From Fistulifera solaris (taxonomy: Eukaryota; Bacillariophyta; Bacillariophyceae; Naviculales; Stauroneidaceae), in the NCBI GenBank assembly GCA_030295235.1, contig AP026164.1, forward strand, positions 1-64,000: 64,000 nucleotides of DNA, read 5' to 3'. Under the pieces are notes generated by a model. It ran no database searches, had not been told where the DNA came from, and saw nothing but the letters and a program-made list of their open reading frames with translations. A program made the position numbers and the translations under genes. Of this stretch, positions 32,159 through 42,725 are shown in pieces (the first letter of the stretch is position 1; every line of letters starts with the position of its first letter).

Positions 32159-32340
32159 TCGTCCTCTGGATCACAATAGAATTTAAAGGGGATGAACATA
32201 GCGCGATGACAATGTGGGCAACCGAGTCGTATCTCGCGATCAAGGTAATTTGGGTTGCGAACATATTCAATGGTGGCCTCAGTCCTTTCTCTTGGTTTTC
32301 TGCCAGCTCTATGCGGGATCGCCCGGTTCATTATACCCAT
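32041..32340 (-). CDS. Hypothetical protein with CPHC motif, probably a remnant
   Basis: The open frame of up to 99 codons includes LGCPHCHRAMFIPFKFYC and then PEDEGFYDPDRDPRLFQEHG. Three cysteines and a histidine suggest a zinc-ribbon-like fold. The last third lies in the 1-kb repeat, where copy 1 encodes almost the same peptide (YDPDRDPRLFQEHGMYSQ). The frame is lost at 32041, but coding-like text (GVEKKLSTHRNKFEVDHPG) continues in another frame, so this is probably a broken piece of a multicopy gene. It overlaps the end of importin copy 2 by about 30 bp. Confidence 0.4.
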   Translation of the reverse strand: MGIMNRAIPHRAGRKPRERTEATIEYVRNPNYLDREIRLGCPHCHRAMFIPFKFYCDPEDEGFYDPDRDPRLFQEHGMYSQCLDVELPSKGLYGCLELI

Positions 32341-33541
32341 CTAAGCTAGCTTCCTCTACATCTTGGAAGGGTTCAATTACTGTATCTTCAACATCCACAT
32401 TTCCCGTGAAATTGCGTTCTCGCTCCATTTCAGCAATCAGTTCGTCTTCGGAAACTTCTTCTACTTCACTTTCGAAGTACATTAGCATTATCTCATGGGC
32501 CTTTTTGGAAATAATGTCATTGCAAGAAGTCATTTGGAGTCTCTTCATTTTACTCAGACCTTGAGCTGCGATCAGAATGCGTCGAGGTTCTTCGTCACCA
32601 ACCATCAAAACTTTCTCCAAGGAATCGAGGGTCATCATCACAACCTGATCATCAGCAACTGTCAACAGATCGCATAGCGGCATGCAGCCCTCGTTCACAA
32701 TAAACAAGATCTGTTGCTGGTTTCCTCCACCAATGGCGTTGGAGATGGCATAAGCGGCTTGTTTGCGTTCCCCAAACTTCGGCACTGCTGAGAAGCTGAA
32801 TCAGCGGAAAGATGATGTCGCGAATCAATAACAGCTTGAATTTGTTGCACAGTCCCCGCTGTAATGTTCGAGATAGCAGTGCATGATGTCTTGCGGATAT
32901 CCGAATGAGGATTCGAGAGAAGACCCAATAGACAAGGGAGAGCGTTACTATCGACAACATACTGCGTTTGTAAATCATTGCCGCTAGTAAGGCCTGCGAT
33001 AGTCAAAAGTGCCGGGGCCTGAACATCCACGCTAAAGACGGGCAAGAGTGAGACAAAAAACAGCGACAGCTGGTATTTCGCGAACTTGGCGTGACCAGAA
33101 AGTACTTACAAGGTATGACGAGCGAGGGCAAGCAGCTGGGAAATGATTCCGGCATCGACAACTGCTTGCTTATATTCCTCAGGAGCGCTAGCCACGATGT
33201 AATTGAGCGTCCAACAAGCATCAGTCATAATTACTGGATCCCCATTGTGGATTAGTTGTATCAAGTAAGGCAGTACAAGACGAACCAACTCGAAGGCTAT
33301 GTGGGGCTTCCTGTCACAGAACGCAGACAAAGTCAGGGTAGCCTTCGCGAACCATGCGCAAGGTAGACTTCTCATGGATCTGTGAGAGTACTGCTTGCAT
33401 AGCACCCGCCTGCAAGACCAAATTGCGACCCTCAATGGATTCGTCTGCGATCTCACCGAGAGCCACGACGGCGATTTCACGAACATGGTCGTCATCACTC
33501 GCCAAATTGCGGATGTACTGTTGAATCTCTTGATGCGACAT
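32309..33541 (-). pseudogene. Importin alpha fragment, copy 2 (broken)
   Basis: This is the inverted copy of the locus at 20935-22117, with the same start (MSHQEIQQYIRNLASD), the same missing N-terminal importin-beta-binding domain and the same intron position (33032-33109, 78 nt). It shares the extra base in GCGAAGGCTACC near 33345. Relative to copy 1 it reads correctly at the CMPLCDLL segment but has one extra G near 32820 (CGCGACATC) and one extra A near 32781 (GCCGAAGTTT). Its C-terminus differs after GNVDVEDTV. Each copy being broken at different sites argues against a functional product from either. Confidence 0.85.
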
Positions 33542-33722
33542 TGAAAAATAATATATTTGATGCAATCAGAAGGCTAGTCAGAAGCTCTTTGATTTGGTAA
33601 GAAATAAGCTCGCGGTGGATGCATTGCATTCTCGCGAAATGGGGATGGAAAGAAAAAAAAACATGCAATGATGTTTTTGTGTACCAGGTAATAATAAGGT
33701 CTTGTCCCGTGTCCCGTGTGCG
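32385..33722 (-). repeat. Right arm of the 1.3-kb inverted duplication
   Basis: Partner of 20758-22090. Similarity starts in the shared leader CACGGGACAAGACCTTATTA and ends within the C-terminal codons. The proteasome gene at 34010 begins just outside this arm. Confidence 0.9.
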
Positions 33723-34009
33723 TGTGAGCTGTCGTTAATTGATCAGTGCCGAATTTTCCTCCTATCAAAATTGCTAAATCAGATTTTCTGCTTTACCATA
33801 CCAAATGGATTTTCACAGACTTTCCGTCTGATTCAAAACGCTGGTTGCTTCAACTCACGACTGGGTTTTAGTCAAAGACTTACAGATACTGGTACTGATG
33901 GTACTCCTTCATACTCCGTATGGTATTTTCCCAGCCGCGACGATCGATTCTGTTACGGAGTACCTTGATTCGATGATTCATAAATTACTAGCCTCTTGCA
34001 AAGCGCACA

Positions 34010-34896
34010 ATGAAGCCAGTTTCAACATTAACAACCATACTAATTCTCCTTCATTTGAATGTAGAGAAAGCGGCCGGCAATTCACTTTTCATGGGATTAG
34101 TTGGGAGTGATTTCGTTCTTCTCGCTGCTGATACATTTGTCACTCAATCCTGGCAGATTCAAACAGTACAAGATCCCATTCGAGTGCATCGTAACATGGC
34201 TTTTGTCAGCTCGAGTCAGCGCTTATTGAATATTGTTGAAACGCATGCGATCGCAGAGGAATACAATCAACTAGACTCGGTCGGATCCGATGTAACAATT
34301 GTGAAGGCAACAACCGGTCTCATTCAGCAGAAAACGCCTCCTTCCTTGCAAGTTAAAGGAATGGCGCAGTTTCTTCGACAATGTTTAATGCAACAAGATG
34401 CTGAAACAGGTTGTTTAGTCGCAGGAATGATGGAACGCAATCAATACGACGAAAGCATAGACGATGACGACCCCTTCGCGGGTCACGTTGTACAATCGCA
34501 ACTGTCACAAGTGTTGACGACTGCGGATCGCCTACTTCCTCCTTTGCCAGATGCATCTCTTGCTACTAGTTACCAAGCTGTCGCCGTAGACAACATGAAG
34601 GAACCTCTCTACCAGCCATGTTTATATTGGCTAGACGCGCACGGTTCTCTGTTGACTGTTCGTTACGCAGCAATAGGCTACGCGAGTTCCTGGATGTGGG
34701 CTTGGATCGATCAAAAATACCGTCCAGATATGACGTTGACTGAGGCAATCTCGCTTCTCACTGAAGGTTGGAGGACGTTACAAGCGTCACGATCCTTTTG
34801 CAATCCAAACTTTGTTTAAAATACATGGATGCAGACGGAAACTGGCATGTCGTTGATGAGGAGAGTGTTGGGGGCGCGCTTACCAATTGCTACTGA
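34010..34896 (+). CDS. 20S proteasome beta subunit (PSMB2/beta4-like) with presequence
   Basis: The beta4 subunit is a non-catalytic member of the beta ring of the 20S proteasome. The match begins near residue 25 with SLFMGLVGSDFVLLAADTFV, which lines up with the N-terminus of PSMB2 (GIQGPDYVLVASD in human). It continues through a D/DPIRVHRNMAFVSSS segment and YAAIGYASSW. Thr1 is absent, as expected for beta4. Ahead of the match sits MKPVSTLTTILILLHLNVEKAAG, a signal-peptide-like segment not found on cytosolic PSMB2. The long frame stops at 34819 after NPNFV; one more T in the TTT run there continues it as LKYMDADGNWHVVDEES to a stop at 34894-34896, matching the family's C-terminal strand. 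The start is the first ATG after the upstream stop. Confidence 0.85.
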
Positions 34897-36311
34897 TGGT
34901 CATTACAAACGAAAGCGCGCCAATTGTTTATGCGAGGCAACAACTGCGCGCGCTTTCTCGTTTGGTTTGCGATCGCCAAATATGAATCGATAAGACTTGT
35001 GTTCAAAGGACGACCAGAGTCATTCGGATCTATTCCTTCCACTAAAGAAATTAAGCGATGTCGAGTCGGAAAGAATGCATTCTTAGAATTTGGAACGTCT
35101 TGATGCTAATACGTTTACAATCGAAGGCCATAGGCCATAGTCAGCTACCGCTTTAAAATTTCAAATGCGCTAATAATGACGTTTGGAAAAAATACGTTTC
35201 AAGTAGAAGAGATAGCATAGACTGTTGAAATTTGAAACTCTACGGTGCATTGATATTAGAGCTCTGACACAGAACAGCATTGTGTCGGGGGCTTCGAGAG
35301 AAAGCCAAGTCGTAAATCGCTCCATATGGTAATCTGTTACGAGGATTCAGGTCTCGAGTGGTTTTTGTTGGTTAACAATCATGGGCACATTGTTCCCGAG
35401 AATTCACATCAGCAGATAACTTGGCACCCTTCTGTATGATCAAAGGGGGTGCTCTAGTCTAACTGTGAGAGTCGTTATCCCCTATCCCCGGTTACGTTAG
35501 GGTGGAAACCCGTTGTTGTGGTCTTCAAGCTAACTTTCATCTTTAGCAACATTGGCATTCCGCATTAACTAAACAAGCCTTGACATTGACAACTAGACAA
35601 CGGACTACGGAGTAACTTGACATGCCGCCCTCGGAGGATCATCATCTCAGAATCAAGCATCGAACAAGAAAAAAGTGAGAAACGCTTAACGCAAAACCGT
35701 AAGCGACTGAATTGTACAGTCTGCCCTATTCTCCTGTTGAACTTGTGCCCGGTCAAGAGTCAAAAGCCTAATCACGACTACTAGTCGTGATCGTTTATAT
35801 CTTTCACAGATGAGCCTCTAGGTAAAAACTGTGCGTGTACTTTTACGGTCACATTGTCGCGCGTTCGGATCGGATTCCGGAGTGAAAGTGAAAGTGAATG
35901 GTTAATTCGGCCGTTACAGAGATATTACAATCCAGAACGACTGCGACACGAACCGTGTCAGAAACTGGCACTCGTGCACATTGCCTCCCATAGTAAATGC
36001 GGACAATTCTTTTAGTGATTAACATAAATCAGTAGTCTTCGGCTCACCATCATTTCATTCGTTGTCTTCCTACACTTTTCTTAAGAGTAAAACGTAAAAC
36101 GCCCCCGTCGAAGTCGTCGAAGGCGAGTTTCTCTCTTTCGCTCTTACATCGCAAATCATCTCCAATAGCAGGAAAACGGCCGCAAATCTCTCGAACGCCC
36201 AAAAAAACGGGTCTCGGTGGCGAGCAGCAGTCTTTTAAAAAATCGCAAGATTGCACAAAAATAATTTCCTTTTCTTATTTGATTGCACACTTGAATCACT
36301 AAACGAAAGCC
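34897..36311. other. Intergenic region with a 21-bp dyad
   Basis: About 1.4 kb with no supported gene. ATCACGACT-ACT-AGTCGTGAT near 35773-35793 is a perfect 9-bp inverted repeat around three bases. TACGGAGTA lies near 35607. Confidence 0.6.
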
Positions 36312-37060
36312 ATGACAATCAAGGTAGAACAACCTTTCCTGCAATTGCTACTGGATCGTTCACCGCAACACTCTCCGCTGCAAGACTCCTGTTGTTGTAA
36401 CGAAAGCGATGATTATTCCGTGTCAACTTCATCGACTTTTCCCTTTTCAGATACCTCCATCTCCGACGATGATGTTGTACGCAGAGTCTCCTTTGCAGAT
36501 GAGCTTGTTTCGGAGGTTGTAACACGGCCGCGTACGCCCCTTCAAGACATCTCGCAGCTTTATTATTCGACAGAAGATATCGCATCGTAAGTCGCAGTAC
36601 TGCTTCTACGTGATTCGAGCTTTTTTCGTCCGGACATATCTCTGACAGTTTTTTTCTTTTTTTACTGCTGTTCTTTCATTCCAGATTTCGTCAAGACTAT
36701 CGCCTTGAACGAAAGCTTCTCTCTGAGTTATCGTTAGACTATTCGACAGCAAATGAAGAGCAATTGGAACGCCTGACTGCAGGCTGGTCTCCTTCTTCGA
36801 AACACTTTATTCATCGCGTGGTTGTGGTTTCTCACAATGGCGTTGAAACTTTTTCACAAAACCTTCTCAACAAGCCCCTGCTTCTTGCCAAGCTGATGAT
36901 CAAGCCTTCTTCGATAACGATTCGTTTTGGAGTGGTTCAATCACGTGGTATTAGCGTGCTCGAACCAACCGTTTATCCTGCATACGCATACATACACTGT
37001 ACATGCTTTATACGTTTGCACATTCTTGGGGTTGGATACATCTGGGTGGCAGGGGCTTGA
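36312..37060 (+). CDS. Hypothetical protein, two exons
   Basis: Exon 1 (36312-36586) encodes a Ser/Asp-rich start and the segment VRRVSFADELVSEVVTRPRT followed by LYYSTEDIAS. A 98-nt intron (36587-36684, GTAAGT...TTCCAG) joins in phase to exon 2, giving FRQDYRLERKLLSELSLDYS and a C-terminal hydrophobic tail. The order V.F...V..V..RP......LYYS.EDI..FR..YR is, to my recollection, shared by a large family of diatom proteins of unknown role. The last 25 residues are hydrophobic and Cys-containing and may reflect a misread end. Total about 217 residues. Confidence 0.65.
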
Positions 37061-37497
37061 GAGACAAAAGGTTATTATTCCGTACTATTTTTGAAAAGAC
37101 ATAAATTCATACACACGAGGCTATGATTGTTTGATCTCCATGCTCTTTAATACATGGATGTTTCCCGCGCTGGGAAGATGTAAATCTTCTGTACTTGTAT
37201 CATTTAATGAACAATTATATTTATATCATTGAATTCATCAGACCTAGTCGAGCTTGAGAGGTTGAAAAGCAAGGAGGTCGTTTTCGTGTATCGTTTCACT
37301 AACTGAGTCACGTAAGCCTCTAGCGTAGGATGACAGACGTTCGCGCACGCATTGGCGCGGAAATTTCTGTGCATCCGGGTTTCATGATGACAGTAAGACG
37401 TTTGCTTATTAGTTGGAGCATCTCACTGAAATGATTGCATAGCATTTAGACTAATATCTTCTTTCGATTGAAACCCAACGATTCAGCTCTTTGAAAT
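37061..37497. other. Spacer, no gene seen
   Basis: About 440 bp of non-coding DNA ahead of the ankyrin gene. Confidence 0.5.
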
Positions 37498-38658
37498 ATG
37501 AGTAACAATGATCTCCTTCTAAGTGCTGCGCAAAAGAATCAACCTGATCGAATTCGCCAACTAGTCGAGCAACAAGGCGTCCCGGTAAATCATTCGAACG
37601 CTGTCGGGCAATCTGCGTTGCACATTGCTTGTTTGTGGGGGCATGGTACGTGCGAATGGTTTTCCTATATATCCCTTGCCTTATTCGTACATATAACTTC
37701 TGCCAATTTGAATGTCGTCTATTTTCTTACTCGTTATCCTCTCTACTCTGACTACCTCGTATGCAAACACTACGTCGCGATGATCCTACAGTCGAAGCTG
37801 TAACGGCACTTCTTGAGCTAGGTGCACCGGTAAATGCGCAGAATCGGCTAGGAAACTCAACACCGATGCATATGGCGGTTGCCGGGAGAAATCACGAGAC
37901 TATTGGAACGGTTCTCGACTTGCTTTTTGCAATACGGGGCCGATGTGAACATAACAGATGTACAAGGACAGTTGCCCTTTGATTTTTGTCCTCCGCATGC
38001 AGAATGGAAAGATAAAGTAGCACCTGCACCGCCGTTATGGTATAGTGCCCTTAAGAGAGTCGACTTAGAGGCTTTTCGATCATCTTGTGAGGATGATGCG
38101 AATCAGCTCGGTGCACCAGATAAATGGCAGTTTCGAGGATATTCGGTAGCAGATTGCATGTTTCAAATCTTTATTGAAAATGAATACGATGAGTTGTCAG
38201 TTGTTTTCCCCTTTGTGGCATTTTGGCTTAATCAACAATACACGCATACAATCCCCAACGACGAAGAGTCGTTCTTTGCACAATACATGCAGCAGCGCCG
38301 CCCACACCATCCGGAGTTGGTAAAACTACTACAACCATATTTTCCTTCTGATATGTGGCAATGGCTGCATCGCAGTGCCCGCAAAAACGATTTAGCGACT
38401 GTTCAGTATTGCATTGATGTTTTACACGTCAGCCCGAATTTACAAGGACGACAAGGCATGACAGCTCTACAGTTTGCGGCGAGATCGGGACAAATGCAAG
38501 TACTGTATTATTTGCTCGATCTTCCTATCATTGGCGTCAACATTACCGATGATCGCGGCCAGACTCCGCTGGATGCAGCACGTAGTAATCATCGTCAAGA
38601 AGCGGTGGCTGCTATCGAGCAAAAGCTAGGCCTTGTATCTAGTATCGACGAGAAATAG
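37498..38658 (+). CDS. Ankyrin-repeat protein
   Basis: The first ankyrin repeat (GQSALHIACLWGH) is split by a 146-nt intron (37646-37791, GTACGT...CTACAG), after which the text resumes as VEAVTALLELGAPVNAQNRL and NSTPMHMAVAGR. A T5 run at 37924-37928 breaks the frame; with four T the sequence continues as LLLQYGADVNITDVQGQLP, a further repeat. A helical middle region of about 130 residues (KWQFRGYSVADCMFQIFIEN) is not ankyrin. Two or three more repeats follow (GMTALQFAARSGQMQVLYYL, GQTPLDAARSNHRQEAVAAI). About 335 residues. Ankyrin repeats bind proteins; the partner is unknown. No membrane span or signal peptide is seen. Confidence 0.85.
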
Positions 38659-39357
38659 AAAGGGGATAGATCACTAAGACTTCGATTGTGGCTCAGAGCC
38701 AACGTGGGATGACAATCTACACTTCCGCGATTATCTATATTCAAAATGTAGATCATCCGTAGTCTAGGACCATGCGTTATCTGTCCCAATCTTCTCACTC
38801 GATCAGTCCTTTCTGTGTACTCAGCCCGATGATGATAGCTAGTTGAGGTTTAACACGACATGCTTGTATCGCTGGCTAAGATGACCTATTGTCTAGTTTG
38901 TTTTCGTCGCATAAGAAAACATCAACACATGCTGACTACATAGTATTGTAGGGAGTATGACGTAGCACCACCAAGTAGATTGTGAGCAGAAACTTCTTTT
39001 CCTTGGCTCCTGTCAGTGCAATAGTTATGTTTTGTAGGTCAACTTGCACTATAGTATTGGGTCGCTCTAGTTCGTTTCTAAATAGTGCGTCGTCGCATCG
39101 TTACCCGTGAGAAAGTCTTTGTGTCTTGTCGTCATAAGACTGATTGCCAAGACTGAGATCTTGCGTAGTATCTTTCAGAATAGCGATAATAGTACCGAAT
39201 CAGTCGTTTGGAATGACCGTAAGGTAAACAAATGACCCTGCCGATCGAGAAATAAAACAATAAGCGAGGCTAAAATCTTTTTTTCATTCTATTCTTTCAG
39301 CCATCTCTTGACTTCCATCGTCACAACCAAGACAACAGCAAACAAAACGCTCTCAAA
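38659..39357. other. Intergenic region, no gene seen
   Basis: About 700 bp of non-coding DNA. A T-rich stretch around 39280 precedes the leader of the glyoxalase-like gene. Confidence 0.55.
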
Positions 39358-40161
39358 ATGGCCACTACAGCAGAAGACGAAGAAGCGAAACGCCTTATGG
39401 GTGAATGGGGTCTCGACAAAGAGGACATCCAAGTCGACGATGTCCCCGACGACGATGACGACATTCACACCTTCGATGATTACATGGAACAGTATCGTCG
39501 TGAAGATTGTGTTCCGCATGATGATGAGCTCGATCATATTATTCTAGGAACTAACAATTTGGAAGAAGCTCTAAAGCAGTTCTACGAAATGACTGATCTC
39601 AAACCGATCATGGTCGTTTCGTTGAAAGGCGTCGGCACAAAGAGTGCTCGCCTTGCATTCGAGTCTTGTCAGTTCTTGGAGATTATGGGCCCGGATCCAG
39701 CACACATGGGAATGCCTCTAGCCAAGAAACTTGCGGCGCTTCCCGACGGTGAATTGGTGCCCTTTCATTACGCCATTCGCTCGAAAGACAAGATGAAGGC
39801 CGAAATCTGGAAAGAATGTGACTTGACGTGCGACAAAGTCACCATGGTTTCTCAAGATCGAGGATCGGCATGGACTTGGACCATGGCTATCCTAGAAGGA
39901 CATGATCAAGGTGGTCTTGTTCCTTACTTAGTTGACTGGGGTGAGTCGAAACATGCGGCAGCTCGATTGCCGGTCATTGGTTCGTTAGACTCCCTCAAGG
40001 TCACAAGTGGCTCCGATAGTCCTGTTCACACACTCTTGGACGGTATCGGACGTGTGACGGTAGCTACAGGTAAATCTTCCTTGGAATTAACTTTCACCAG
40101 TGCCAAAGGAAAGCATACCTTCAAGACACTTGTTCCGGGAGGAATTGAATTTCCCAAGTAA
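39358..40161 (+). CDS. Glyoxalase-like (VOC superfamily) protein
   Basis: After an acidic N-terminus (DDVPDDDDDIHTFDDYMEQY), the text LDHIILGTNNLEEALKQFYE matches the start of the Glyoxalase_3-type domain: a metal-binding H in the first beta strand, followed by the helix. TKSARLAFESCQFLEIMGPD supplies the paired strand with a candidate glutamate ligand. A second domain half follows with DSLKVTSGSD. These proteins belong to the vicinal oxygen chelate fold, but the reaction of this subgroup is not known. The 267-residue frame is intact, with no intron. No targeting sequence is seen. Confidence 0.85.
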   Translation: MATTAEDEEAKRLMGEWGLDKEDIQVDDVPDDDDDIHTFDDYMEQYRREDCVPHDDELDHIILGTNNLEEALKQFYEMTDLKPIMVVSLKGVGTKSARLAFESCQFLEIMGPDPAHMGMPLAKKLAALPDGELVPFHYAIRSKDKMKAEIWKECDLTCDKVTMVSQDRGSAWTWTMAILEGHDQGGLVPYLVDWGESKHAAARLPVIGSLDSLKVTSGSDSPVHTLLDGIGRVTVATGKSSLELTFTSAKGKHTFKTLVPGGIEFPK

Positions 40162-40593
40162 TTCAGGCGAGACCAAAGAGTAAGAACTATGAAATAGGTA
40201 TATTCGTTTTGTGAAGTAATTGAATCTCATAACAGGTATAAAATTTATCTAGGGTATAAATGTTTCTGTGCGTTATGTTACACAGACTTTTGGAATTTTC
40301 CTCTGTTTTTGGGAGCGGACAAAAGGAGGAGTCTTGCTTACGATCGGGTTTGTGACGGTTGTTGCAAGCAAACCATAGAGCAATCACTTTCCGACATCCC
40401 ATTCTACAACATCTAGATAACTTAGACATGGAATTACGAGAAACGAGAAGTTCGGTTTATGGTACAAGTACAATATTCTATGAATCTTTCACTCGCAACA
40501 ATAGCTGGTATTGCAAACCGATTCGTACAAAGAGAAGCGAGTCACGATGCTGCTCATCCGTTTTTTTTGCTTAAATCTTTAACGAAATCCTCT
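40162..40593. other. Spacer, no gene seen
   Basis: About 430 bp between convergent genes. No coding region is supported. Confidence 0.5.
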
Positions 40594-41537
40594 TTAGAAG
40601 TTTGACACCGAGTCACGGCCCACTGGGATTTGTATAAGTGGACTTAGCATGACAGAGCTCACATCGGTCGTGGAACAATTCTCCAAACGTGTCAAAGCAA
40701 ATGGTTTATTTTGAAATTTCGACGGAGATTGAGTGCCAGTGCTAGTTGATTTCCTTTGATCCTGTCCACTTGCTGCGTGATGGTGGTAATTGGGTGCGTA
40801 TTGTGCATTTAGAATAGACCGCTCTTCGTCTTCATCTTCCTCATTGTTTTGATTTTTATCGATCGATCGTTTCGTGTTTTTCGGATTACATAATAGCTTG
40901 ATAACTAGTGGGTGCTCTCCAAGCTTCTTTGCCACCATCCAGTGTTCCAACGCTTCCGTCGTCTCCGTCATGATCGTCATCGAATCGAATACTTGATCAA
41001 CAATTTTGTATAGTTGCCGGACAGTGAATGTCTCGTCTCCGAAATAGGCCGCGGTCGCACAAATACCTTAAGTAAAGAAAAGAAAGAAAAAGAAGCGAGT
41101 GAGTGAGTGAGTGAGTTTGTTCACGACAGTCTCAATTTCTGCGAGGATAAAAACGTACTTTTAAGAATTAGAACTGTTTCCTGAGATGTGACGGCATCAT
41201 TCGTATCGATGATTGCGAAGCAAAACTGTAATACTTGTTCCATTGATTCACCGGGACAGCACAAGGGCGCCAATGATAGACTGTAATCCAAGCAAGGTAC
41301 TTTCCCATCTCCTTTAAGATCCCACATAGTACAAAGCAGTGTCAGAATGTCTCTGTCTGTGACGGAAGTAATCTTCGCATGCTGTAAGGCAGCATGGAAG
41401 TGATTCCGTGAAAAGCAACGTGTCCCACGCGCCAATTGTTTACAAGCTATGTGTAAATCCATGACTTGATGCTTGGTGAGTCGCATGTATTTGGCGACAT
41501 GCGGCGTAGCCAATTGATTGGAATGATTGTTTCCCAT
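40594..41537 (-). CDS. EF-hand calcium-binding protein
   Basis: Exon 1 (41159-41537) begins MGNNHSNQLATPH; the Gly2 context suggests N-myristoylation, as in neuronal calcium sensor and CBL proteins. It contains a 12-residue EF loop, DLKGDGKVPCLD, and a second half-site IDTNDAVTSQE. A 92-nt intron (41067-41158, GTACGT...TTAAG) joins to GICATAAYFGDETFTVRQLY, then a helical region and a low-complexity acidic and basic tail. The exon boundary falls after ILK and is in phase. The C-terminal 80 residues (NQNNEEDEDEERS...) have no domain. About 284 residues. A calcium-sensor role at a membrane is inferred. Confidence 0.78.
41096..41115. repeat. (GAGT)n microsatellite inside an intron
   Basis: Five GAGT units lie within the 92-nt intron of the EF-hand gene. 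Confidence 0.85.
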
Positions 41538-42142
41538 TATGATTTCTGAATATAAAGCTACCGTGTGCTCGTTTGCTGTTTACGATCTCTGACAAAATGT
41601 ATTTGAATGCTGTTTGTTGCTTGTTGGCTATCGTGTTCTGGTTCTCGATGCTGGTCAACTACGGAGAATACATATCTTTCGAACGAATGATGGGATGTAA
41701 AGAACATGAAAAAAGTGTGCGTTTGCAGCTCAACGGCTTGGCCACAAAATGCTCGAAGAAATTGTGTCGGTGATGTCAAACTCCGGTACTCAAGATCATA
41801 GAGGTGTGTACCATGGAGTTAGCGGTGGGTGTGTCTTCAACGTATGTCGTCTACATAAAACTTTTAGTGACGCGGAGTCTAAAGGGCCCAGAGCATACGA
41901 CACAACACACGACTAACGGCAACGACTCGTGACTCGTGATCAGAAATGAGCCTTTCGTCTGTCCGCGATCCACGTCGCTATAATCTACTCCGTATTGCAG
42001 GCAGCATCGCATTCTTTTGCGTCAAACTACAAACTACTGGTACCAGGGATCAATCACAAATCTATCATCTATCATCTCTTCTTTGCAAAGCAGCCTTCAT
42101 TCCTTTTATTCTCTTTTGTTGTTGTACTCGTCAGCTGTAAGA

Positions 42143-42541
42143 ATGCTTACTTCTTTATCCTTAGCGTGCAAAACCGTGCAACGAAATGTGCTAAATAGAT
42201 CACAACAGCCACAACAACTCTTTCAACAGCAACAAGTTCGATTCATGGCAACGAAAAAAGCCGGAGGTTCGACAAACAACGGCCGCGATTCTGCCGGACG
42301 ACGTCTAGGTATTAAAGTTTGGCCCAATACATCGTGTCAAGCAGGAGCCATTCTTGTACGACAACGCGGACAAACCTTTCGAGCGGGCGAAAATGTAGGA
42401 ATGGGTCGCGATCACACGCTCTTCGCCAAAGTAACCGGCCAGGTTAAAATGACAAAAATGATGAGTAATCGTAACGAAAAGCGTAATGTGGTGCATATTA
42501 TTCCAGCAGAGACGTTGGGTACAGCGCACGATACTGTGTGA
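42143..42541 (+). CDS. Mitochondrial ribosomal protein bL27m
   Basis: bL27 sits near the peptidyl-transferase centre of the large ribosomal subunit. The mature domain starts [20 protein letters not shown], the hallmark of L27, and continues [38 protein letters not shown]. The N-terminal 33 residues from the ATG at 42143 ([20 protein letters not shown]) are Ser/Arg/Leu-rich without acidic residues, a mitochondrial presequence by composition. It lacks the signal peptide expected for a nuclear-encoded plastid protein in diatoms. The length of 132 aa is normal. The open frame upstream to 42017 is probably leader. Confidence 0.92.
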   Translation: MLTSLSLACKTVQRNVLNRSQQPQQLFQQQQVRFMATKKAGGSTNNGRDSAGRRLGIKVWPNTSCQAGAILVRQRGQTFRAGENVGMGRDHTLFAKVTGQVKMTKMMSNRNEKRNVVHIIPAETLGTAHDTV

Positions 42542-42725
42542 GAATATAAATCGACAAGATTATAACATTTCGGTTTTTAATCGCTATCAAAAAATATGCA
42601 GATCGTACTGTTGCTCATCGGGGAACTGGCTTTCAAAGATTCAAAGGAGGTTCATGTTCTTCCCCTTTGTTCACGTGCAGGAGCGGCTGATACGTACTAA
42701 TTGTCATAAAGCTGCGTCGCCCTCT

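Noticed and set aside
34010-34080. The beta4 presequence as part of the neighbouring inverted repeat
   Set aside because: Similarity between the two arms ends near 33722, almost 290 bp before the ATG, so the hydrophobic start is not borrowed from the importin duplication.
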